From: Symbiodinium natans
Taxonomy: Eukaryota > Sar > Dinophyceae > Suessiales > Symbiodiniaceae
Reading direction: 5' to 3'
NCBI GenBank assembly: GCA_905221605.1
Contig: CAJNDS010001057.1
Location: forward strand, 626,528 to 690,527
DNA length: 64,000 bases
Below the pieces are notes generated by a model. The model made no database searches, was not told the origin of the DNA, and saw nothing but the letters and a program-made list of their open reading frames with translations. Every line of letters starts with the position of its first letter. Position 1 is the first letter of the stretch. Shown here one piece after another: positions 25,380-34,300 of this stretch. Made by a program: the position numbers and the translations under genes.

Positions 25380-25815
25380 CAGCGGGAGTGCCGCGCGAGC
25401 GCTGGCTCCAGGGTGGCGCCAGCGCTCACCCAGCGGTCGCCCCAACCCGCGCCAGCACAGGGCCAGCGCTGGCTCGAGGGTGGCTGCAGCGCTGGCCCAG
25501 CGCTTGGTCCACACCCTGGAGCCAGCGCTGCTGCAGCGTGGGCGGCCATTGCTGGCGCCAGCGCCGTGCCACCGCTGGCTCCCTGGCTCGACGCAGCGCT
25601 GGCCCCGCGCTGGCGGCCTGGGCCACGGAGCCAGCCCTGGGCCAGCGCTGGCCCCCTGGGCCAGCCAGCCATGGGCGGCTGGACCATCATCCAGCCAGTG
25701 CTGGCCCAGCGCTGGCGGGCAGCGCTGGCCCACTGCCATCCAGCCAGCGCCGGCCCAGCGCTGGCTCCCCGACCATCGAGCCAGCGCTGGGCCAGCGCTG
25801 GCGCGAGCCAGGTAC
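25380..25815. repeat. GC island of AGCGCTGG palindromic units
   Basis: About 435 bp in which the self-complementary core CCAGCGCTGG or close variants (AGCGCTGG, AGCGCCGG, GCGCTGGC) occur some 15 times at irregular spacing of 10-50 bp. Frames on both strands read Ala/Gly/Pro/Trp-rich repetitive peptides, as expected from a palindromic repeat, so I do not call a gene. It separates the GAA tract from the TAG tract. Confidence 0.85.
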
Positions 25816-25856
25816 CTGTGAACGTCGTCGTCTTGTAGCAGTCGTCGTGTGTAGCT

Positions 25857-26463
<607 letters not shown>

Positions 26464-26707
26464 TGTGAAGTCGACCAGCACTGGACTTGCACTAAGCCAA
26501 TGCAATCACAGCCCGGTCACGCTGTTTTACGACTTCGTGAGTCCAAGCACTTGTGCAGCTACGCCTGAGTGCGTACGGTCGGACCGCACAGCAACCTAGG
26601 AGCTACTGTACGACTCTACCGTGCTCAAAGGCACAAGCTCGGTACTTGAGCCAAAATATTGGCATTGATACGAATTGCAAAATCTACACATGCAAAGGAA
26701 AACTACA
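26464..26707 (-). repeat. 3' LTR (left copy)
   Basis: 244 bp, TG...CA at both ends, about 98% identical by eye to the right copy; differences include a C/A at the GTMCGGTC site, an A/T after GGCATTG and small indels near AAATCTACACATG. On the minus strand it contains ATTTTGGCTCAAG (26645-26657), identical to the last 13 nt of the DinoSL. A near-palindrome GTGCGKMCGGTCGGACCGCAC-like hairpin also lies inside. Confidence 0.95.
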
Positions 26708-27453
26708 GTACTGGTTCTGGCAGCTCTGCACATGGAACGTGCGTGCTTAGACCTGCTCACATTCGCCCCTCAGCCGAGGCTTCCAGCTCATCTCGAGCTC
26801 GGAGTGCAGCAGGCACTCGCGCTGAACACAGAAAGGGAAGGGCGAGGGTGTCGCGTGCGACCATGGTGGTCCGCACATCATGAGCATTGGCATGCGGCAG
26901 GGACGCTAGCCCGCGCCACCACAACGAACGCACGACGACAGCAACCCTCAGCAGCCCTTAACCACCCTTTCCCAGGAGGTCCTCACCCTTTTGCTGGTGG
27001 GCGAGGCTCTTGAATCCTCGAGCTGGTCTCTAGCTGCCAGTACGCAGACTAGGGTACAAACTATGGTACACTGTACACTTCCGGTCCTAAGCTACGGCTA
27101 CGGCTACTCACCTATCTGGAACTACCCTACGGGCTACCGGACTCAGCGAGAGCCGCGCACATGGCTTGTGCCGCAGGCAATGCAGCTCACACGCGCTTCG
27201 GCGAGCGCATTGCCGCGACCAGGACACGGTCCGCAGCACCTGCAAAAGAGCACCCTCAGCACGAGGGGCCACAGGCAGGGCGGAGGAGAAAGGTGCGGGG
27301 AATGCAAAATGGGCAGGTTTCCAACCTGCCGCGGCTTTTCGCCCGCAGTCAAGCAAAAGAAAATGCAAAAGGTTGGCGAAGCAACGTGCCGTGCTGCAAC
27401 GCCTGCTCTGATAATGCGTGGATGCATACCACGCCGCGCCGACTGGCCGCAGC
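26708..27453 (-). other. Element 3' untranslated region
   Basis: About 745 bp between the PLD frame and the 3' LTR. Open frames exist on both strands but no domain. It contains one copy of the element's recurring GC motif (27219-27236). The bases next to the LTR are not purine-rich, so no standard polypurine tract is visible. Confidence 0.6.
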
Positions 27454-28088
27454 CTACTCGATACCCTGTGGAGCAGTGTTGGGGGCACGAGTGGCGATGC
27501 CAGCCACGTTGGAGCTACTGGCTCGCTCCAACTGAGGGCGCCTTGCGACCGCCTCATCGAGGGAGAATGCCTCAGCCGACACCCTCTGGAAATCCTCGAT
27601 GTAGGACTGCGCGACCGGGTGCGTCTTGGCGACCTCAAGCCTAAGCCCTGCCTCCGCATTGGCTTTGCTGCTTGTGGTAAAATTGAGGCTCCCAATCAGC
27701 ACCACCGCGCCATCAGGCCGCAGTAGGCAAAGGGCCTTGGCATGGTGAAGCCCTTGGATACCGGTACCTACTTTAGCCCCGCGGCCGTCGCGAGCATAGG
27801 CGTCGCGCACGGATGTGCCGCAACCCACCTTCACCTCGGCGCCTGCAGCCGCCAAGCGTTTCAACGCTTGCCACTGCAGTTTGGTGCGGTGGCATTGTCC
27901 CATGTCGGCGACAATCCGAACGCCTGCGCCCTTGCTAAGCGACGCTTCGATTGCCTCGATGCAGGATGGGCAATCTAAGCTGTACGCCCGGATGTAGATC
28001 ACATCCTCTGCTGCTCCATACCCAAGCAGCGTTTGGGCGGCCTGAACGTATGGCCCGCCCGCAAGGAATTCCGCTTCTTGACTGGAGA
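27454..28088 (-). CDS. Element ORF F: phospholipase-D-like (HKD) domain
   Basis: An open minus-strand frame. Its start by track convention is at 28002, but coding similarity extends upstream to about 28085 (FLAGGPYVQAAQTLLGYGAA). It shows the PLD/Nuc pattern: DVIYIRAYSLDCPSCIEAIE, GAGVRIVADMGQCHR, then HHAKALCLLRPDGAVVLIGS and LNFTTSSKANAEAG. That is H-x-K followed by G-S-x-N, a single HKD half as in Nuc-type nucleases that act as dimers; the usual Asp four residues after Lys is not evident. Reached from ORF E by a +1 shift. A role as a nuclease in integration is speculative. Confidence 0.75.
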
Positions 28089-31000
28089 ACTCCTAGCGGG
28101 GACTGGGCCCTTGTTCCTCCGGCTGGGTGTGCGCGCCACAGTGGCAGTGGCGGCACGTTGCACGAAGCGGACTGTGCGTGGGCTGCGCTCGCTCCATCTG
28201 CTGGGGCCGCGGCCAGGTCACGACCCGCGAGCCCCTGAAAGCAGGAGAGCCCGCGGCTCTTGGCCGCAAGTTGGGAGAAACATCCTTCACTGTTTCCCAA
28301 ACCCAACACAACCTTACCCTTAGCCAGGGCTTCGGAGGCGGTACTCCGAATGGAGTCTGTGAGCGCAGGACCCGCGCCTCGCTGGGCCGCGTGCAAAAAC
28401 CCTAGGGATCGAGCGGTGTCCATTGCGGCATCGCAATGTCCCTCTGCCAGGTAAGCACGACAGCCACAAGCAGCTGTCTCCTCCTTGAGGTGCACCCAAA
28501 CTTTATGGGTCACCCCTTTCTTAGTGCTCGCGACCTCAAACGTCGCTTCAGAGCCAAGGAGTTGAGACAGCCGCGCCTCAGGGGCCGCGGTGTTGCCATG
28601 TCGCAGATGCGCAATGCGATTGGCAACGGCACGACTCACGTACCACAGAACAGCGCTGCACAAGATCACTACTACTAGAGTGATGGCTGTTCCGGCGACC
28701 CACACTGTCCGCCTGGCCCCATGACCGATTTCCTCGACCACGTCGGCCGAAATTGTTGCAACCGCGTGCATGGAGTCCTCGACAACATGCACAGCCCCGC
28801 GGTGCAACTGCAAGGCAATCGGCGCCGACGCTGCAGCCGCCAGGCCCCACCAGCCGTTGATGTTCCCGTTGAGGGCGTGCATCAACCGATTGAGGAGCCC
28901 GCGACCCAGGAAAAAGGGGGTCCGCGGCGGAAGCGGAACACTTGGCGGCGGCCGGGCCGACCCGCACGGGAAGGCTGGGACCCAGCTTGTGCTTGGGCGG
29001 GGTTGGAGCGCGGCAACTATGCCCGCGGCGTAAGCGCCCCAGGCGTACCTGCCCCTCCCCTTGGGCTTGCCCTTGGCATCGGACTTGCCTCTGCCCTTCG
29101 GCTTGCCCTGGCCCTTGCCACGGGCATCTGCCCAAGCACTCCAAGGGTCGCGGCCCTTGCCGTACGTCGCTTCTTCGCGACGTCGCTTACCGCCCCTCTT
29201 CTTGTGTTTGTTTCTAAGAAGAGGTTGGATGGTTTCTTGGTCCATCGCAAGATTGGCCAGAAGGATCTCGTGCTCCAGCTCGTCCTGGCTGCTTTCGGAG
29301 CCAGAGTCCCTCTCTTCGCCACGCCGCGGATCAGGGATCCCGCGAGAGACGACCTCTGCCAAACGGAGAGGGGTGCTGCAGCGAAAGCACAGCTGCCTGA
29401 ATGAAAGATTCCATTCATAGCAGTTAGGGCACTGCCACCCTGCAATGCGGAGCGCTTCGTTGATGTGATCATCGCGCTCCGCCTTCTCCGCCTGGCGCCG
29501 CTCTCGCTTCTTGGCGCGCTCGGCCGCCTGCGCCTCCTCGGCCGCCTGGAGGGCTTCAGCGAGTTCCTCGTCGCTGAGAAGCCTCGCGGCATCCGCCCGC
29601 GCTTGTTGGTCTTCAAGCGCTTCGGCAGAAAACCTCCGCCTCCATTGCTCGGGCGCGGTTTGAGGGTCTACCTCCCACCACCCGATGTCGATCCCGTTGA
29701 TCCATCGGCCGTCGCACGGGGCGCCCGCTTTCGGGCCGCCCGCGTGCGTGGTGAGGCACTGGTCCTCGGCAACCGGGTTGATGGCTTCGCAGAAGAAGCA
29801 CCGCCAGCTGCCGTAGGGGTAAAAGCGGCCTTCGACGTAGGCCCGGTTGGCTGGGAGGGCGACATCGTCCGCCTCATCCGCGGTGCCTGCCTCCATCTCA
29901 ACCGAGACCTCCTCGTCCTTGACAACCTCAGCTTCCTCCTCCTGTTCCTCCTTGACCAGGGGCTCTTCTTGCTCCCGGCCAACGTTGAGGTGGGACTCAG
30001 TGCGAACCTCGGCGCGCATCAAAATGACGTCAAGGCTATCCGCGGCTGGGTCGCCCGCGAAGAAGGAATCGATCTCCTGGGCATGGAGATCGTCAAGAGG
30101 CGTCACCAGGTCTGGCGAGTAATCCCGCTTGGAACGACGACGCTCTGCCAGGCGTTGCTGAACGTCGCTCGTCGGCGGCCCGAGGGCCCGCCCGCGCGGA
30201 GCGGCCTCCCGCGGAGGTCCATGCTCGGCCTCCTCCGTGGGCTCGCTCTTGGGCGTGGACCCTCCACCGCTACTCTCTGGAGCGGGATCCAGCTCGGGGT
30301 CATCGCGAAGCCACCCCGGTGGATGACTACCACCATAAATGTGGTGCGATCCGTCCTCAAGCTGGATTCGGTCCCCTCTCTTCAGGAGCGGGACCTTCGA
30401 GTGATCGTACCCGTTGGCTTTGTGGTACCGAATCACTCGGAGCATGGGCGCCTCCCCATACCCACCGTCCTTTCCTCGGCGGAACAACCGTCCCCGCCAG
30501 TCTTGACGAAAAGGATCAAGAGGTGCGGAGGGGCTGATCCCCAGGTTGGGCGGAAGAGAGGCGCCATGGCAGGCCGCCTGATGCAAGTGGTATTGCACCA
30601 GCGACTCAAAGGCCAGCCCGCATCCAGGAGCTGAGCATCCATAGTGGCCGTCAGCATTGGGGCGAGGCACCTCTGGGGCCGGGGCGGACCGGACGGTCCC
30701 GCCTCTTGAAGGCCTGGCGGAACTGCTCGATCCCGCACCCCCGGGGGCATCCTGACCATCGTCAGACACCTCTTCCCCGTCGGCGCCTTCCCCGGCCGCC
30801 CGATTCTCTCCCCCATGGCGCAGAGTTTTGAGGGACTCCTCACGCTTGGTGATCTTTTCTAACTTCACCATCGCGGTTCCCGCCACCTCCAGTATTTTCG
30901 ACTGGAGTTTCTGCGCTCTCAGAAGAGCTTCGGACCGCGCGAGGTACTCCTTCGCGGTGCTGACCACCGATTGGCCAAGTTCGAGGACTCCTTCCTCTAT

Positions 31001-31327
31001 GCTCCCGGCCTGGGCCCCACCAGCGGGCTCTTCGTCCTCCTTCACCTTGACCGCGGCTTGGGGCGCCCGCGTGTCGGGAAGATCCGAGCTGGAACTATCT
31101 TCCTCGACACCTTCAGCTTCTTGGGCTGCCTCTTCCTCGAGCGAGTCTTCGGCCTCGAGGGCATTGGGGCCAGGGATGTTGCGCCTAGGATACTCCTTGC
31201 TCTTCGCTGGAAAGCTCGAAGTCTTAGGAGCCCCTGAAGCACGCCCTTTGGCCTTAGGCGCGGCCTTAGGAGGGGCAACAGGTTGGGCGGCCCCCGCGGC
31301 CATGACACGGCCCGCAGGGGCCAGCAC
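27935..31327 (-). CDS. Element ORF E: C2H2/RanBP2-type zinc fingers, TM segment, SWIM finger
   Basis: A 1130-codon frame (first codon GTG, -1 relative to ORF D). An Ala/Glu-rich start with a coiled coil is followed by a C2H2 finger CSAPGCGLAFESLVQYHLHQ-AACH (C-x4-C-x12-H-x4-H, about 30570-30655). Next come a partial RanBP2-type finger (WRCFFCEAIN) and a perfect one, WQCPNCYEWNLSFRQLCFRC (W-x-C-x2-C-x3-N-x6-C-x2-C, about 29380-29445). A Lys/Gly-rich basic tract and a transmembrane helix VWVAGTAITLVVVILCSAVL (about 28640-28710) follow. Then a SWIM finger CGCRAYLAEGHC (C-x-C-x7-H-x-C, about 28430-28470) appears. After about 28090 the true frame seems to pass by +1 to the PLD ORF, so the last about 50 codons here are probably read-through. 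Confidence 0.75.
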   Translation of the reverse strand: MLAPAGRVMAAGAAQPVAPPKAAPKAKGRASGAPKTSSFPAKSKEYPRRNIPGPNALEAEDSLEEEAAQEAEGVEEDSSSSDLPDTRAPQAAVKVKEDEEPAGGAQAGSIEEGVLELGQSVVSTAKEYLARSEALLRAQKLQSKILEVAGTAMVKLEKITKREESLKTLRHGGENRAAGEGADGEEVSDDGQDAPGGAGSSSSARPSRGGTVRSAPAPEVPRPNADGHYGCSAPGCGLAFESLVQYHLHQAACHGASLPPNLGISPSAPLDPFRQDWRGRLFRRGKDGGYGEAPMLRVIRYHKANGYDHSKVPLLKRGDRIQLEDGSHHIYGGSHPPGWLRDDPELDPAPESSGGGSTPKSEPTEEAEHGPPREAAPRGRALGPPTSDVQQRLAERRRSKRDYSPDLVTPLDDLHAQEIDSFFAGDPAADSLDVILMRAEVRTESHLNVGREQEEPLVKEEQEEEAEVVKDEEVSVEMEAGTADEADDVALPANRAYVEGRFYPYGSWRCFFCEAINPVAEDQCLTTHAGGPKAGAPCDGRWINGIDIGWWEVDPQTAPEQWRRRFSAEALEDQQARADAARLLSDEELAEALQAAEEAQAAERAKKRERRQAEKAERDDHINEALRIAGWQCPNCYEWNLSFRQLCFRCSTPLRLAEVVSRGIPDPRRGEERDSGSESSQDELEHEILLANLAMDQETIQPLLRNKHKKRGGKRRREEATYGKGRDPWSAWADARGKGQGKPKGRGKSDAKGKPKGRGRYAWGAYAAGIVAALQPRPSTSWVPAFPCGSARPPPSVPLPPRTPFFLGRGLLNRLMHALNGNINGWWGLAAAASAPIALQLHRGAVHVVEDSMHAVATISADVVEEIGHGARRTVWVAGTAITLVVVILCSAVLWYVSRAVANRIAHLRHGNTAAPEARLSQLLGSEATFEVASTKKGVTHKVWVHLKEETAACGCRAYLAEGHCDAAMDTARSLGFLHAAQRGAGPALTDSIRSTASEALAKGKVVLGLGNSEGCFSQLAAKSRGLSCFQGLAGRDLAAAPADGASAAHAQSASCNVPPLPLWRAHPAGGTRAQSPLGVLQSRSGIPCGRAIRSGRPNAAWVWSSRGCDLHPGVQLRLPILHRGNRSVA

Positions 31328-34300
31328 AACCGTCGAGGAGCTCGCCGCGCCACTGCTGGCCGCAGCAGCTTGGGCGCTTGGACCGTGCCCAGTTTCGGTC
31401 CTCGCCCCAACGGCGGGTGGGGGCCCGCACTGGTGTCGCCTAAACTCCTTAGGTCGACATGCTGGATCAACCGATCCACTTCTAACTCAGCTATTAAGAT
31501 GGAGTAAACAGCTGAGCCTTTGGGGAGTGCCCAGATGCGGGAGATGCCGGTGGCTCTAATCTGGCCAGTGAGAGCCACCCCATCTGCTCCCGCATAGAAA
31601 GGCACTCCGGCGTCCCGCAGGACCGCCAACCGGACCTCGACTATGCAAGTCGATCCGCGGCGGAACCCGCGTCTCCCGTCCTCCCACTGCGTGGGGCAGT
31701 GCCCTAGGACGTAGTGCACCCCGAGGCGGCCTCCCGGCCCGCCGCCGGGGATCAAGCCATTCTCGATCAGGCTCGGCACGACATGCAAGTCCGTGCCGTG
31801 CCACATGGCCGGGCCATACCGATATATAAGATCGTTGATGGCGGTCTCACTTAGGCCCTCCATCATGAATCCCATAGGATGGCCGCAATCGGCCGAGTGG
31901 CCTTGGAAGGCACGCAAGTAGCCAGCGTACGAGGTATCCAACCTCGGTTTCCGCTGGTTGGCGTCGTGCGCGACCGCCTGGTTGTACTGGTTGATGGTGA
32001 TGCCGAGTTGTTCGATCAACTCATCAACCGGGTAGAGGCCGCCCGGACCGAACCGGCCTCTACAACCAGCTTCGCCGTGCCGCATGCATCGGACTAGCAT
32101 ACGCTGCACGTCGTCGATCGTGGGCGGGCCCTTTCGGCCCTTAGGGCCTGGACTCTTGCTCTTGCCCCTGCCCTTCGACCCTCCTCCACCCATCGCGGCA
32201 CTGAGGCCCGCGGCTTTGCTGGACCTCCGATGGGCGAGGAAAACCTGACGCGCCCTTGAGCGGCCAGGACACGGCCCGCTGCAAGGGGCCGGTGTGCAGT
32301 AGTGGTAGGCAGCCGCTCCCGCGCGGCCAGGGCACGGCCCGCAGCGGGGCCTTGTGGTTGACCACGAAGGTCCGGGCGACCGATCGGTCGCTCCCGCGCG
32401 GTCTGGTCGCGACCCGCAGCGGGGCGCAGTGCACAGGCACGAACGCGGGGAGGGACTACCTACCCTAGGTTCTACAACACACTTGAACCGCTGCGGCGGG
32501 GGTTTGGGGAGTTTCCTTAAGGTCTGGGCTCTAAGGCTTCTAAGGCTTCTGCTTCGACCTTGGACCGAACCTCTAGGCCTGCTTGCAAAACACTGGCTGC
32601 GAGACAGAGGAACGAAGCTGCACGCAACGAACGACGAAAAATCCTTCTGCCCGCAGACCGGCGACCTGGGAAACGGCCCGCCCCAAAAACACCCGCCCTG
32701 AACACAGAAACACCCGAACAGCCCCAACATCCTGAGCATCAGAACGCGCGTGGGGTGATTCTGGTCTGAGCGCGCCGCGTCATGGTTCGCGCGCTTGGTG
32801 TTGTGCGCACCGCGAACGCCTAAGGCTTCAAGAGCAGACGACGCGCTCTGCGGAGCTGCGACTGCCCCTTTGGCGCACGCTTCGCGCACCGCCCCCTCGG
32901 CTTGGGCATCAGTGAAAAACTGCCCATCAATGACCCTACCCGTCCTAACAGTAAGATCATCCACGTAGGCTATCCACTCCTTAGTATACTTAAGGCGCCT
33001 ACCTCTGCCGGGGGCATAGGCCCTATCAACCACAAAGTTGAAATCATCTGGGCCGTTAATCGGGCCAAAGGTGAGGCCGACAGGGAGATATTTCCCTGAT
33101 CTTGCCACAATGGCCAACACCTCGCGAGCACGCTTGGTGTTCCTAATTTGATTAAACCCACTAACCGCATCCACGAAGGTATACCAAACCGAACCTACTG
33201 CGGCGGCGAGCACATCGCTACCCCGCCGACAATAGTACGTGGAGCGCTTAATTCGGGCATTCACACGGCGGTAGTCAACCACCAAGCGTCGCTTCCTATG
33301 CCGCTTGTAGCTGGGCATTTCCTTGGTCGGAAACGGCGCAGATCCCCAAGCCGAGCTGCCGCGGATCAACTGACCCCGCTTGCATTCTTCTTCAAGCTTG
33401 TCGTCGACCCATTGCGCGGACTCGCCCCTCAGACTGTGAGGCTGGGACGAGACCGGCGGCCCGGTGGGGATGCAGTCATGGGCGAACTTCCTGACCGTGG
33501 TCCTGGTGGTGTCCTCCACCCAGAACCCAGCGGCCTTTCGCCGTATGACCTCCCTGACGGCTGCGATGTCAGCATCGGTCAGCCCTGGTCTGGTTGGTCC
33601 AGGCTCGATCTTCAAACCCGACCATACGAGGTCTCTATAGGCCTCGGTGCGCCTAGGATCCTCCGCGACCTTCTCGCCCGCAAGAGCATAGACCTCAAGG
33701 TCAGCCCGGACGGAATCCCAGTCCTTGGCGTCCGCCTTGGTTCGCCAAAACGCTTCCTTCTCAGCGGCGTACTTATCCACCTCCTTATCCAGCTCCGCAC
33801 GCTCTGCTGGCGTGAGGTCCTCGCCCGAGCGCACGTCCGGGAGGGGAATGACTGGAGAGGGCTGTGGTGCAGCCGCGGCGCTATCCGCACCCGCAGTGGC
33901 TGGAAAGCTTTCAACTGCAGCGGTGCACAGCTCTTCTGCGCCCCTCAGACCAAGGTCCTGGAGTGATGCGCAGAAAGCCGCCCCTATGAGGTTGTAGTCG
34001 GCTTGCGCGCGCTCAACGTGCTTGTGCTGCACTGCGCCTAACGCATCCGGCCTACTACACCTCAAACCTACCGATTCTAAGCTGAAATCGGCGAGCCACA
34101 GGGCCCCGCTCTCAACGAGGTTGTCGCGGCCACTGGCCCGCGCGAACTGGCATATGTCAGCCCGCACGAAAGCCCAAGGCCAGCGTGGCTCTGCGAGCGT
34201 CCCAAACAAGGCGCCCCACTCCTCTAGCCGCCAGGGTTCCCACTCGCCTTTTTGTGCCTGCAAATGCAGCGCGACGTGGGCGCCCGCGCGCGTGCGTTCC

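Noticed and set aside
27108-27695. 195-codon minus frame overlapping the PLD-like ORF
   Set aside because: No motif; the alternative frame at the same place has the PLD signature and balanced composition, so this is a GC-rich shadow frame.
29465-30634. 389-codon + strand frame inside the element
   Set aside because: Antisense of the zinc-finger ORF; composition is that of a shadow frame and the minus frame has three zinc-finger signatures.
31042-31480. Tail of ORF D after the KptA-like domain
   Set aside because: Becomes Arg/Pro-rich and unlike any domain, while the -1 frame (ORF E) is plausible; probably read-through, so not described as a domain.
31480-32193. KptA-like ORF as an independent host tRNA-splicing gene that the element inserted next to
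   Set aside because: It lies within the LTRs, on the element strand, without introns, and in frame with the RT palm; capture by the element is simpler, though origin from a host gene is likely.
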